This document shows, in pieces, positions 1 to 12,728 of a DNA stretch of 64,000 bases (positions are counted from its first letter, which is position 1; each line of letters begins with the position of its first letter). A program made the position numbers and the translations under genes. Source of the stretch: Utricularia gibba (taxonomy: Eukaryota > Streptophyta > Magnoliopsida > Lamiales > Lentibulariaceae); the NCBI GenBank assembly GCA_002189035.1, contig CM007989.1, forward strand, positions 4,929,001-4,993,000, read 5' to 3'. The notes below the pieces were generated by a model, which did no database searches, had not been told where the DNA came from, and saw nothing but the letters and a program-made list of their open reading frames with translations.

Positions 1-3000
1 TAAATATTATTATGAAGGTAATATCCAATCGTGGAGGTGAAATATAACAGTGCTCCAAATATTTATGATATTCTTGAATATTTAATGTCTTTTGGCTACT
101 TTTTGTGCATCTTCATTATTCAAGGGTTTTGGAGACATGATTAGTTTTGAGTTTCAAATTCAGAGTAAACGTCAGCTTGCATTAGGCATATCAAACTCAT
201 TTAGTAAGTCCTCAATGTATTTTCATTGGCTCAAGAATATGAATTGTGTCTTGTATGATTTTTTTAGTCCCAAAATATATTGAGTTGGCCCCATGTCAGT
301 TAACTCAAATTTTTCCTTCTATTTTTGTTTTTAATATGCTAAATCTTTTCATTGTTTCATAAGTAGAATGTCATCAATATATAAAGTTATTATGTTCTTC
401 CCAATCATAGTTTCCAAAATATAGAGGATGGTATCATTGATAAACGAAAAATTCCTATTATCATTGCAATAAAAATAGAATTCCGTATCAAATAAATTTA
501 GAATCCCTAATCCTCACAAGATACAAATTAAATACATATAAAGTGAAATTCGGGTCGATCACAAGGAGCTTGTGCTTGCAATGCGTTTTTCATTATGCAA
601 AATTCGGTGTAACAATGTCTCTTAACCTAAACTCAAACTAACAGCGGTAGGTAAGTTCAATAAACAGGATCAAGTATCAACGCTGAAAATAACAAATACT
701 GGTTCTAACAAAGAGTAATACTAAGATACCTTAAGGGTCTGCAGGTGATGTGGTGCTAAGATACCTAATTTAATTTACCATGTTCCTATACTCACAACGC
801 TAAACAAGCTAAGCCTACCTAAATCATTCATCATGTTTTCGGCTAAGCTAGTCCCTAATATCATCACCAACATTACAATTAGGTCTACACGGTTCTGCCG
901 GTTCTACCCTGTACTAATACCTAGTGCTCCCACCTTGATTTGTTGATCTACCTCTAAATCAAGCATCTGAGTTACAAAACTACTTGTTCCCCTTCTTAGG
1001 TCTACCCATGAAATGATAGAAACAAGAACTAAGAAACAAACATAAATTATATCATTAACCCTAGACCCACATCACCATATTTCACCTTAAGGCATCCCTA
1101 AAGTTTTAACTACTCATACTTAGAAGATAAAACATGATTTCATTTAGATAATGTGGAGAAAATAGCAGAAACATTGTAAGTAAGTCAGATACAGAAACTG
1201 AAAACGTTCAGTAAACGAAAAGGAAATAAAGATTGTTTTGATGCTCGTTTGCTACTGTTCACGGCCAGGAACAGTAGTGCTGGACTGGGCTTTGGTGATG
1301 TTCTTGAGGATGAAGCCCTTCTTCTCCTCTTCTCATCAGTGTTCTTCGTGTTGGAGGAGGAGACGCCTCCTCATGTGTGTGTTGCTACAGAAGCTCCGCT
1401 TCCTTTTTTTCGAAAAATATGTCCCCTCCTTTATTCCAATGCACTATTCCTGACACTAGCACTGTTCTCGCCCTGAACTTGCAGACTGCAGGCGGCAGAA
1501 CAGTGCTCTTTGTCTCCCTTTAGATGTTGCGCCCCTTTAACTTGATTCACACGTCTTTGAGTCTGATTTGATGCTAGTCCTCTTGCTGAACTTAATTAAA
1601 CATTAGTAACAAAGGTAGTATCAAAGGAGTTAGTCAACTTTTCAACATAAGCACAAAATTAATATAAACAACACATAAAACATGAAAAATCACACAAATC
1701 TAACCTAAACCTAAGTAAAACATAATAATTTTGCATTATAAGATGCAAAGAAAATGTGTGCCATCAATCATATTTGCGTATTATATATTCCATCTATGTA
1801 AAAAAACATTAATTATGGATTATCATTCCTTTGGAGCTTGCTTTAAATTATAGAGAGCTTTTTTTAACTTTAGAACCTTTTGTGACTCACTCTTAAGCAC
1901 ATATCCTAGAGGAAGTTGAACATAAATATCTTCATGTAATTTATCAATTAAAAATACACTCTTGTAATTTAGATAATCTAGGGTCCAACGTTGATTCACA
2001 TAAAATGTGGACCAATTTTATTATGGTGTCCAACCAAGCAACTAGAGAAAAAGTTTTACAATAGTCTATCCCTTATTTATGAAGGTATTCTTCAACACCT
2101 GACCAATATTTCAGTTTATTTAAAATCCATTAAGACTGAGTTTGGTTCGGAATACCCATTTTAATCCAAGATGAGTTATATTGGAAGGTTTATCAACAAT
2201 TGTCCAAACTTTATGATTTGCAATAGATTTTAATTCATCTTCTTAGATGAGTTATATTGGAAGAGCTTCGTAAAGACTTACTAGTTTATGTATTAATAAT
2301 TAACAATCATATACACTAGCTATAGATCTATTGACTCTAATGAGATTTTCATCTATGCATTGATCAGGTTCATTGCACAAAAAATGCGGTATATAAGAGA
2401 CTTTTTCTAATTCTTTTTTTATCATTTTCTTCTGGTAGTATGTTTTTGAGAGATGATTTAGATTCAAATGAAGAAGTTAGTGAAATTTCAGGTTGATACA
2501 TCGATTCATTTTCCTCTTATTCTAGTGATTTTCTGTCATGTTGATTATATTCCATAAGTATTTTCAAACCTTGAGGTATCTATAGTATTTTCTTGATTAC
2601 TTGTTGTGTTGAATTGGTTTTGAATCAAAGGCTGTTCAGATGTATTGTTCTCGATTGTGTAATAAAGATTGATTTCTAGAGAATTTCTATAAATTTCATT
2701 TTCATTAATTAATCCATGAGCATAAGTGTTATCCATATTAGTGCCATATGACTAGAGTCATCATTCGCTATCATAGATTCCATATTGGTTGTAGAGGTTA
2801 TTATACATCCATACTACATCTCATATGAAGTTTTTTATTGGGAAATCCCCTTTGTTGGAAGACAATTTAGCAAGCATATTACAGTGTTGATAGCTTCTAT
2901 CCAAAATTGCAAAGAAAAGTTATGATCCAATAGATGACATCATGCCATATTCATATTTTTTCTCTTCTTTCTTTCATATATACCATTTTATTGTGGAGTA

Positions 3001-3160
3001 TAAGACACTGTAAATTGATGAAAAATACCATTTTCTATGCATAGATTTCAGAAATCCAAAAACTTGTATTTGCCACAATTTCCTAAATATAGCGTGACTA
3101 TCCTTGGGTTGCTTTGTGATTCTACAAGTGCTTTAAAAATCTTGAAATGTTAAGTGCGAT
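1..3160 (-). pseudogene. Ty1/copia pol relic (integrase and RT), interrupted
   Basis: On the minus strand, translation in shifting frames gives Ty1/copia pol pieces in the right order. Around 3150-3060 an integrase stretch reads FKALVESQSNPRIVTL. Around 3000-2820 there is an integrase C-terminal piece like the family's PQQNG-ERK and FWxEA(I/V)NT regions. Around 2060-1830 is the start of the RT domain (VQLPLGYV, LKKALYNLKQAP). Around 400-1 are the RT catalytic region (LYIDDILL) and a piece with MGPTQYILGLK. The RT is split by the solo LTR at 438-1766. Many stops and frameshifts make it non-functional. The integrase position that should read DNGGE reads GNCGK, so catalytic residues are lost. 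The copy runs off the left edge. Exact ends are unknown. Confidence 0.75.
438..1766 (+). mobile_element. Solo LTR, Athila/Tat-like, TSD ATCAT
   Basis: A 1329-bp block begins TGATAAACG and ends GTGCCATCA. It is flanked by the direct repeat ATCAT (433-437 and 1767-1771). The same sequence recurs in reverse at about 5.2-6.5 kb and at 57,498-58,885. Its start resembles the LTRs of the gypsy element at 10,952-20,688 (TGATAAACGG; shared GGGTCGA-CAC-AGGAGC-TGCTTGC stretch near the same end). No internal retrotransposon sequence or second LTR is attached, so it is a solo LTR left by LTR-LTR recombination. It sits inside the copia RT relic. Short ORFs here (for example 1238-1476) are chance. Confidence 0.88.
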
Positions 3161-4500
3161 TTTAGTATAGTCCTTTATGTCTTTTTCTGACTTTAAATGT
3201 AATTAAAGTTGTCATATTAGAAATTTATAATATAAGTTTTAGGTTTTTACTTAGATTATGATAATTTCTTAATTTTTATATTTCATTTAATCTTTTTGTT
3301 ACTTTAGTGGTGTTTAAGTATGGTTAGAAGCAGATATGTGGCATAAAATGGATAAAGAAAGCAACATAAGTTGACAAGATCTTTTTGGAAATTACATTCT
3401 CCTTGATCTTTGGAAAAACACAGACATCTTGGACATCGGTTGTAGCTGACACAAGAAAACATAATGGAGCTATAGTGTCAAAGCAAAAGAATTCCTTGTA
3501 AGGCACTCAAAGACAACAAAAGAATTAATGAGCCACCAAATTCAGACGAAAGAAGACTTTTCTCATTCTAGTTTTAGGAGATTTCGTTTTTATCTCTTTA
3601 GGATTTTTCTCTATCTTCCCTTTAACTTTAATCTCAATTTCAAACTTTGTATGGTAGTTCGTAGCTAAAAACCTTTGTTTCTGGATTGGGAGACCACCCC
3701 TCTACTGAATAACTCATGTATTTTGCTAGTCTTACTTCTATTTGTGAGTTACTACTTTGGAGGAAAATAGTTTGAGCAATTGCTTGTGGACAAGCAATAT
3801 GTAAGTCCTGCACGTATGATTGATTTACCATGTTTTTTGACATTTCATTCGAGATTTGATTCTATTTTTTACAACGTTTTGTTTACAAATGTGCTCTTTA
3901 GTACCATACCACATAACCCCAAGAGAGTGTGGGAGAATTTAAGATTAACCTCAAGTACCTAAGGAGAAGGGCTCAATCGAACATCATTGGTAAGGCATAT
4001 TCTATCTCTGTCTATGATATGTGCGTGTACGGATTAGATTTGGGTATAGGGAAAGCATGGATTATCACAGAAGGTGAAATAACTCTAGTGGCGTGGTTGA
4101 TTCTATAATCTCATTAAACAAGGGACGATGCTATAATGGTCACCAGGTAGCATTATTTTAGAACAACACCCTTAGAACTTGTGCAAGTAAGTCAGTTCTC
4201 AAAGTTTACGCACATAGGTATGCATGAGTTTTGAGTAAAGTAGATTCTAGATCTAAAGCCACTTTTTATGTTGTTTTTAAAACCAAACTTTTGTTTTTTT
4301 TTTGTCTTTTTGAGTCTTTGTTTGAAAAGAGAATTCCAATAACAATTTCCTTTGGATATGATCTTATTTTATTATTTCGATGATTTCTATACATTTGCAG
4401 AATTACCATCAAAGAGCACCAACTCACACCTTGTTGGTTTAAAAGTGGCTGTACTTTAGGATAATGAACATGATAGTGACCTCGTATCGTAATCATTGTC
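3160..4500 (+). repeat. Dispersed repeat family R2, copy 1 (best match 3770-4425)
   Basis: This block shares long stretches with 6890-7400, 21,640-22,330 and, in reverse, about 33,170-33,780. Shared landmarks include GAGATTTGATTCT, GTGTGGGAGAAT, CACCTAAGGAGAAG, CATCATTGGTAA, a TTATTTTATTA stretch and a final AGAATTACCATCAA. No protein domain is seen in any copy. It appears to interrupt the copia integrase: integrase is readable at 3060-3150 and again at about 4970-5170. An LTR or non-autonomous retroelement is plausible, but I could not find terminal repeats or a target-site duplication, so the ends are approximate. Confidence 0.55.
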
Positions 4501-5170
4501 TCATTGACAACACTTAGGCAGGTGCACACAATTCAACTGTGAAGATAATCGATGGCTAAACCTCTTATCGTCCAAGGGGAAGTTACAATGGGCAACTCCA
4601 GTGCCTCCTTGGAAGAGAGTATATAGAAGGATATACATTTTTTAATTCTAATACCCGAGTACTCGAGAGGATCAGAAAAAAGTAGAAACACAATGAACGT
4701 AGCCAGGTAGTATTCCAATCCTAAGAGATCTCTTTATTTAATGCTCATCGTTTAAATTCACTTTTCTTGTTTATCTTATATTTTTTTACTCAAGTTTCAT
4801 AATTTACATTTCTACCATTATTTACATTTAAACCCCATTTACAAAATCGTGACAATTTGGAATTGCTTCAAACCTCACTATTCTCTCGAAAATTTATTCC
4901 TTGTGATCAACACCCGTACTATACTTTTGTGTTTTACATTTTAAAAAACTTACTAAAATTTGTTGTGGAATGACACATATCATGAAGTAATAAAAAGTTT
5001 CTAATTTTTGTTTAAAGATATAGACCCACATATACTTAATCAAATCATCAATGAAAATAATGTAATATTTGCTAACGTTTATAGTAGTTACGTTTATAAG
5101 TCAACAAATGTCGCTAATAACTAGTTAGAGTTTTGTTTCTGATACCTATATTCTTCTTTTAAAGACATTG
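4500..5170 (-). pseudogene. Copia integrase core fragment and AT-rich flank
   Basis: About 5170-4980 on the minus strand reads as a copia integrase core piece (FIDDLIKYMWVYIFKQK, compare the family's FIDDYSR-WVYFLK). It probably continues the integrase that ends near 3160. The intervening 4500-4970 has no recognisable coding content. The piece is too short and decayed to act. Confidence 0.5.
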
Positions 5171-5214
5171 CAAGTCATTTTATTAGTGTTTTTCAGTTAT
5201 AAAATTTAGATGTT

Positions 5215-6524
5215 TAATGATAAAATTATGTATTTTAATTATGATTTTTGATATTTTGTTAATTGTAGTGTTATTTGTATTTTATGCATAATATAGACTA
5301 GATTGATTATTTAGTCTATATTATGATTTCTAATATTTTTCCAAGTGTTAGCAGTAACATTGTGGATCACATTTAGCTAGTTTATGAGCATAATTCAAAT
5401 GGTCACAAGACATAAGGAGGAGACATCATTAATATTCAGCTGCCTACAGTCTGCAGGTTCAGGCCAAGAACAATATAGATGTCAAAAACAGTGGACTGAT
5501 TTTGAAAAATGGAAAAAAAGATGTAAAGATATTTTTGGAGAGGGGAGAAGGAAGAGAACACGACCAGACCCTAGGAGGGGGAGGAGGAACACGAAGAAAG
5601 GAAGAAAAAGGCGATTTTTTCAGAATGAAGACCAAAGACTTGAAGAACAGCATCAAAGACCCAATTCAGCGCTAATGTTCCGGGTAGGGAACAGTAGCAA
5701 ATCACGAACAAAACTCTCAATGTTATCTTTAGTTTGCTGGACATTTTGTTACTTTGACTGTTGTTTGACAATGTCTTTGCTATTCTCTTCAGTTTATCTT
5801 AATGATATCATGCTTTATCTTCGATATATAAGTAGCTAAAACTTTAGGAATGTTTTAAGTTGAAGTATGGTGATGTGGGTCTAGGGTTAATGATATAATT
5901 TATGTTTGTTTCTTAGTTTTTGTTTCTATTATTCCATGGGTAGACATAAAGAGGGGAACAAGTAGCTTTGCAACTCAGATGCTTGATTTAGAAATAGACC
6001 AACAAATCAAGGCAGGCGCAGTAAGTATTAGTCCAAGGTAGAACTAGTAGAACCGGGTAGACCTAGTTCTATACACTTTGCGTGTGGGTAGACCTAATTG
6101 CAATGTTGGTGATGATATTTGAGACTAGCTTAGCCGAAAAAATGATGAATGATCTAGGTAAACTTAGATTGTTTAGAGTTTTGAATATAGGAATATGGTA
6201 AATTAAATTAGGCATCTTAGCACCACATCGCCCGGAGACCCTTAAGGCATCTTAGTATTACTCTTTGTTAAAACCAATAATTGTTACTTTCAGTGTTGAG
6301 ACCTGATTTTGTTTACCTCTGTTCGTTTGAGCTTAGACTAGAAGCATTGTTATTTCGAATTTTGCATCTGCTGAAACACTTAACAAGCACAAGCTCTTTG
6401 TGATCGACCCCGAAATCCACTATACAAGTTTTCTAAATTTGTATTTTGTGTAGATTAGAGTTTATAAATTTATTTAATACAAAATTTCTATTTTTGCAAT
6501 GACATTAGGAATTTCCGTTTATCA
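5215..6524 (-). mobile_element. Solo LTR, same Athila/Tat-like family, left end uncertain
   Basis: This is the reverse complement of the family at 438-1766. Its right end is CCGTTTATCA at 6524. Shared blocks include GTCTGCAGGTTCAGGCC, the GGTGATGTGGGTCTAGGGTTAATGAT stretch and AGCACAAGCTCTTTGTGATCGACC. The left roughly 150 bp diverge and I could not identify a matching target-site duplication for the CCATG that follows 6524, so the left boundary is approximate. The 151-aa open frame at 5384-5839 lies in LTR sequence and is not a gene. Confidence 0.72.
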
Positions 6525-6890
6525 CCATGGTTGATCACTTAATTTAATTTCTAATACACCTTTTTTATGTACTTTTTTTTTCTGATTTCAAAGTAGTGTT
6601 GTGATGGTGTCCAATTCATTTGTGACACACATACAAGATATCAAAGATTGCAAGACTAAGATTTGTATTAGTGCAACCAAAATTAATAGAAAATAGTAGA
6701 TTTAACATTGGCACCTTCAATACTATATTATGATATTGATCATTCATTGAGCAGATATCATCTTCACGTTGACAATGCAAAGATCAGTTTCAAGACAAGC
6801 AGACTCAATGCCCTCATCTGAAATCAGATTTTCATCTGCAATTGTAAATGTCTTCTCATATATACTAGTGAATGAAGTGAACAATTTATC
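6525..6890 (-). other. Possible copia internal remnant
   Basis: AT-rich sequence between the solo LTR and R2 copy 2. Reverse-strand frames give short open stretches, but no diagnostic motif (zinc knuckle, protease D-S-G) could be read. Its position fits the upstream part of the minus-strand copia element. Function is not claimed. Confidence 0.25.
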
Positions 6891-7405
6891 ATTTATTAGA
6901 TGAGATTACCTAAGGGAGTGTGGGAGAATCAAAGGTTGGCCTCAAACACCTAAGGAGAAGGGTTCAATCAGACATCATTGGTAAAGCACATTCTGTCTAA
7001 TCTGTTTGTAAGATGAGAGATGTAGGGGTTAGATTTGGATGTTGGGAAAACATGGATTATCACAATAGGTGAAATGGCTCTGATGACGAGGTTGATTCGA
7101 TAATCACACCAAATAAGGGACGGTACTATAACGGTAATCGAGTAGTACTATTTTAGAATAATACCCCCAAAGCTTATGCAAATAAGTCAATTTTCAAGGT
7201 TTGCAACACACACACATAAGGACGAGTTTTAACCAAGGTAGATCCTAAATCTAAAACCTATTTTCTTATTGTTTTTATTGTTTTCAGTTTTTTTGAGTCT
7301 TTGTTAGAAAAGAAAATTTCAACAACAATTCTCTACGGATACAATTTTATTTTATTACTTCAACAATTTCTGTGCACTTACAGAATTACTATCAATAACA
7401 TATAT
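6890..7405 (+). repeat. Dispersed repeat family R2, copy 2
   Basis: This copy carries the same landmarks as copy 1 in order (GTGTGGGAGAATCAAAGG, CACCTAAGGAGAAGGGTTCAATC, CATCATTGGTAAAGCACATTCTGTC, AGGGACGGTACTATAACGG, ending AGAATTACTATCAA). The upstream part seen in copies 1 and 3 (GAGATTTGATTCT) is absent, so it is truncated. No coding potential. Confidence 0.65.
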
Positions 7406-8457
7406 TTTATTAGTATTTGTAGGTTATAAAATTAGGATTTTTAGGGCTTGAAAAGAAATCTGTCTCTAAGTTCATATGCTTTCAATCGAAAAGATGCATG
7501 ATGAGTCTTATAGGGCTCTAGTGAGAGAAATCTTGTAAAAGTATATGATGAGCTTTATCATTTAATACTTTGGATCCAAGCTCTCATAAATATTAAAAAT
7601 TTTCTTATGACATTGGACCACATTGATCTAAACTTATAATCTATCCCTAGTTTCAACCAAGATCTTTCCTTTTTTCAAATTTCAAATCTAGCTCTGAATT
7701 GGACTAACACAACTACTTCTTTTCTCTCTTGTGATCTATTATAGAGAGAATTGAATGAATGTTGAAACTTCCATAATCTTTCTTGTGCATAATTCCATAA
7801 AGGCTCTCTTGTCTTGTAAGCCTTGCTGAATTGTGAGGATATGAATTAGGAATCAACCTTTACTTCTAATTGGGAAATTTCGATTTATGGGGCTAACTCA
7901 AGCCTTATTAAAAGAAAAAACGGTTCATTTTTTGTCATCATACCATTGAATTTGATGAGTAGAAAAATTAAAGGTTGTTATAGGGTTTTGAAGATTTTAG
8001 TGTTTTTAGAGCGATTTTAACATTCAATAGGTTAATGGTGAATTTGTGGAAAGCGATAAGATAAGAAGAGAAATAAATATATAATCTAAAAAAACAAGAA
8101 AAATCAGAGATATTTACATATCATAGAAAGATATTACTATTAAAATAAAAATAAAATTTATAATAGTTCACTCAAGAAGTTATAAAAACTCTATAGAAGA
8201 ATTTTACTTCTAAGAATGTTCTCTTTCATCAAAAGTTCATCCATGTTACCATTGGTTTTCTTTGCTTATTGTATACTTGCAGAAAATTTTCAAGATAGAA
8301 GCTTTCCTCTTTTATTATCTATCTCCAATATATCTTTTGCAAGAGATAAAAATATACTCATTCATTTTGGGAAAAAAGTTGTTGACCCTATTAGACTGCA
8401 TAGGTGATAAATAATTTTGTGTCACTTATATTTATACTTTTTAGGTTCTTTTAGGAT
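7406..8457. other. AT-rich intergenic sequence, no gene seen
   Basis: No convincing coding frame, RNA gene or terminal repeat was seen. The 63-codon frame at 8216-8407 has no recognisable domain and lies immediately upstream of the solo LTR; I treat it as chance. Confidence 0.4.
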
Positions 8458-9133
8458 GGTTTTGTTAGGTTTTTTGTAGACATCGCATGTTAGAATCGCA
8501 GCGGAATTTAAAGAATTTTCAAGAAACCCCCAACGCAAATCTTGGAAAACGGCATATATCAGATAAACGGATATTGAAAATATCTTTCAGCGCACTCCAT
8601 TGTTCACCAACCGCCAATAGCAGATGGCATTTATGGTATCCACACGTGAAGCACTCCGTCGAAAAACCTTCTCAAAGCCGTAGAATGCTAGTCGATCTCC
8701 TCAAGTGCTAGTAGTGAAAATCGCCACCTTGCAGATCAATCTCAGAGAGCACGAAGATTTGTATAGCAGATTTGTAGATCTAAATCTTTTTTATAGATAT
8801 TTGGTAGCATATCAAATCAAATCTCTATAAAGATCTTATCTTATGAAGATCTGTATATGTTCCAAATCTTATCTACATATAAGATCTTTTATTTTGAGTT
8901 TAATCAATATTAATCTCAAAATAACTCTCTATTTCATTTATCCACTTTATCAATTAAATCTTATGTAATTGTATCATTCTATTTATATCAATGAGTGACT
9001 CTAATATTTTGTGTGACCCTATAGGTTTTTTCAATTAAGGCCGTAATAATAGATTTATTAATTAACTCTTAATTAATCAAATCCATCATTATCGATCATG
9101 AGTGATGTCTACCAACATATCATGATCCACAAC

Positions 9134-10636
9134 TGTTAGTGTATGTGTTCTAGAGACAATCAACTCATTGGCAAATCTTATCTTATGATATTTACTTTGA
9201 ATTCTGATCAAATTTATATCATCGATAAAATCCTCTACTTGATCTATGTGCTATAGAAATTATGATGAGATCATAATGTGAGATTCTTCAAGCACTCATG
9301 ATCAAGTAAAAAACTCCTTAGCTAGAGTATTTGTGAAATGAGGATATCACAAATACGGATAAGCTGGCACACATTGAGTTCCCTAAATTATTTAGGCAAT
9401 GGTTCTCACAATTGATGTAATGAGATTACTAGAACCTATGTGTGGGTGTCGATTAGAGAATCGATTCACTGGATGACTCATCTTCGAGATGCTACTATGG
9501 GAAGCTAACCAAGTGTCAGTAGCAAGATCTCGAATATGACAGCCGTGCAATTAAGCTTAGACTTGAGGTCAACAAAGTTATCTTAATCTTAAGCTCACAT
9601 TTTCACTCATTACTAATGGGAGCCTAACCATGGCGTGCCTAGTATGGATGAGTAGGGATGTGACTCCTTAAGGTTGGAGATAGTTGATTGATCAATAAAG
9701 GATTCATCACTCATGTTAGCGATGAGATCATATCTCAAGTAATTGCATCAAAGCCTAACAGTAAGTCCTGGGCCCAGGGTAATGACACTCGAATTGTTTG
9801 AGTAGGTCATTGAGTATTAGTGCTTGAATGCAATTATAAGTTCGATACATCAGAAAGACACACACCCATTGTTCTAGTATCGAATGAGATATAAGTATGA
9901 TGAAAGCTATTCACTGCATGGTGGCTGGTCATGGAAAGGCTCAATCAGTTCACCTGATTATTCTTACATCTTGGGGATCATGATATGTTGCTAGACATCA
10001 CTCATGATCGATAATGATGGATTTGATTAATTAAGAGTTAATTAATAAATCCATTATTACGGCCTTGATTGAAGAAGCATATAGGGTCACACACAATAGT
10101 GGAGTCACTCATTGATATAAAATAGAATGATACGATTACATGAGATGTAATTGGTAAAGTGGATAAATTAAATAGAGAGTTATTTTGAGATTAATATTGA
10201 TTAAACTTAAAATAAAAGATCTTATGTAGATAAGATTTGGAGTATATACATATCTCCATAAAATAAGATCTTTACGGAGATATGATTTGATATGTTACCA
10301 TATATCTATCAAAAAGATTTAGATCTTGAGATATGCTCCATGGGTCTTCGTGCTCTCTGAGACTAATCCACAAGAGGGCGTTTTTTCTCTACTAGCACCT
10401 GACGAATTCGACCAACATTCAAGAGCCTTGAGAAGGTTATCGACAGAGTGCTCCACGTGTGGATACCATAGAGGCCGTCTCCTATTGGCGGTTGGTGAAC
10501 AACAGAGTCATCTGAAAGGTATTTCAGCATCCCTTAGTCTGATGTATACCGTATTCCAAGATCTGCGTTGGGGGTTTCTCAAAATTTTAAAATTCCGCTG
10601 CTTTTGAGACATACGATGTCTACGAGAAACCCAACA
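9134..10636 (-). mobile_element. Solo LTR 'B', inserted in reverse into LTR A, TSD ACAAC
   Basis: A 1503-bp LTR of the same family as its host, in the opposite orientation. It starts TGTTAGTGTATG and ends GAGAAACCCAACA. It is flanked by ACAAC (9129-9133 and 10,637-10,641). Read in reverse it matches host copy A from end to end, including the GATCATGAGTGATGTCTA and TTAATTAACTCTTAATTAA stretches. There is no internal region, so it recombined down to a solo LTR after inserting. Short ORFs within it (10,326-10,845) are shadows. Confidence 0.9.
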
Positions 10637-10951
10637 ACAACATATCATGAGTGAACTTATTGAGCCTTTCCATGGCCAGCCATCATGCAATGAACAACTT
10701 TCATCATACTTATATCTCATTCAATACCAGAACATGGGTGTGTGTCTTTCTAATATATCAAACTTATAATTGCATTCAAGCACTAATACTCAATGACCTA
10801 CACAAACAATTAGAGTGTCATTACCCTTGGCCCAAGACTTACTGATAGGCTTTGATACAATTACTTTAGATATGATCTCATAGCTAACATGAGTGATAAA
10901 TTCTTTATTGATCAATCAACTACCTCCAACCTTAAGGAGTCACATCCCTAC

Positions 10952-11907
10952 TGATAAACGGAAAATTATGCAATGTCGTTAAATGCAAATTTCTCCTATC
11001 AAATAAATTTATAACCTAATACACCTTCAAGCATTAAACAATTATGAGCATAGTGATTAGGGTCGAACACGAAGAGCAGGTGCTTGCTATATGAGTGTTA
11101 ATGCATGTAATCAGTGCACGTTGTAAAATTGATCTTAGCTAGGAATAAAAAAGAACTACGATGGAATGCAGTAAGGAAAAGGTAACAAGTTTGGATTCGG
11201 TCGTTTCTTGAATGGAATGGGTGATGCCTTGGGACTCCTAGGGGATGTATGCCTATCACTAAACAAGCTCACATAAATCAAAAATCATACAACTAACTTA
11301 CAAGATCTAGGTCTACTCGGATTCTTGTTTTTCCCCCTAATCTTTGGTCTACCTCTAATTAGGGTTGTTAGTTGGGTTTCACTACCTCCCCCTCCTGGAT
11401 CTATCCTAGTTTGTTAAGGAAGTAGTGTGACTCGTGATTTAGCATATTTCTCCCCTCTTCACCCAAGGCACCCCCCTCTAAGTGCTTAGCTACTCCCAGT
11501 AATGAAAAGTAAAACATCTTCATAGCAGATACTAAGTAACATCCTGGCTACAAATGCTAAACAACAACGAGCAATATGAAGCAAAAGTAGGACAGACACT
11601 TCGTTCACATAGGAAATCCAAATCTAGTCTTAGCTGGGAACAATAAACATGAAGAACGAAAATAATTTCTCAAGAGAAGTTGTGTTCTTCTGGTTCGTCG
11701 TCCCCTCCGTCTTCTTTCTCCAAAAAAATCTCCAGAAACTTGTTCGTGAGTCTCAAAGGGGAGATCTCCCTTCTCTCTCCAACTTTCCCTCCTTTTGTCT
11801 AAAATCTCTCTTTTTCCCTCCTTGGATTTTGTGTGTACCAATTTGCAGACTTTTGGACAATGTGAGTAAATTCCATGCATTGAGTCACTCAAAAATATGT
11901 GTTATCA
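10952..11907 (-). repeat. 3' LTR of the Athila/Tat-type element
   Basis: 956 bp, TGATAAACGG to TGTTATCA on the plus strand, giving the inverted ends TGATAA/TTATCA. It aligns with 19,584-20,688 except for two blocks missing here: about 130 bp before the shared GAGTAAATTCCATGCATTG end and about 20 bp near GTGACTCGTGATTTA. The small antiparallel ORFs at 11,605-11,948 recur in the other LTR and are not genes. Confidence 0.92.
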
Positions 11908-12728
11908 CATTATGCTACAACGACACTAGACTTGTCCTCAAGTCCTAACTAAGACTAACAAGAGGTAAATAGTTGATGAATCTCCTACAGAGCGATGCGA
12001 ATGCTTATCATTCAGCTAAGAACGCATGAATTGCAGGGGTGCCACTGTGCATGTGAGGGTGTCACTCGAGCATACATGACAATTTTATCCTGAAAGGTGC
12101 ATTCGAAGATTAAATGAGCGAAAATAGCATGTGCTTACCTCCAAAGAATGCTGATTGTCACTGCTATATTTTTTTTTTTCTTCTTTTTTTTTCTTTCTAC
12201 AGAGATCAAGACCAGGGAGAATTTAGAGTTCAACTCAGGTATACTGTTGCTTCCCCTTTTTGTTTGTGAGTGTGGGCTATGCACTCTCCTCCTTATTCCT
12301 CAAGGGGTCCCTTCTACTCCTCTGAGTTGTTCTCATAACCCCCCTGTGCTCTTTACTCTGTCGTCTACACATGCTCTTTTGTTGTGGGTTTCATCGCTTT
12401 TCTGTTGATGATGTTTTTTTTGACCCATTTGTTTTTGCTACCTACAGATTTCGTGACAACCACTCCCCCATGAAAAATCAACACATGCCAATCTACTAAA
12501 AAAAATCTTGAATGCACCAATCTGACTACATTGAACATGTTGCTATCTCACAAAATAATCAAAGGGAAAACATGCTCACTGGTTCATAAAATGGTCATAA
12601 CAAAATTCATGCATTTCGTGCATCATGAAAAACATCCCATGCTTGTAAGGAAATCCCTTAACCATTCACAAAATCCTCATGACCATAAAAAAAAAATAAA
12701 TAAATAAAACTAAGACAATGCAGCAATG
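11908..12728 (-). other. Non-coding internal region of the gypsy element next to the 3' LTR
   Basis: No domain is readable. A pyrimidine-rich plus-strand tract (T and C, about 12,160-12,200) and CACTCCCCCATG near 12,461 would be purine-rich on the element's sense strand, so either could contain a polypurine-tract relic, but neither adjoins the LTR. The expected polypurine tract immediately next to the LTR at 11,908 is not evident. Confidence 0.4.

Noticed and set aside
5384-5839. 151-codon open frame
   Set aside because: It lies in solo-LTR sequence; the corresponding regions of the other LTR copies do not keep the frame.
11605-11948. Paired 95- and 99-codon opposing frames, repeated at 20,231-20,588
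   Set aside because: The repetition reflects the two LTRs of one element, not a duplicated gene.
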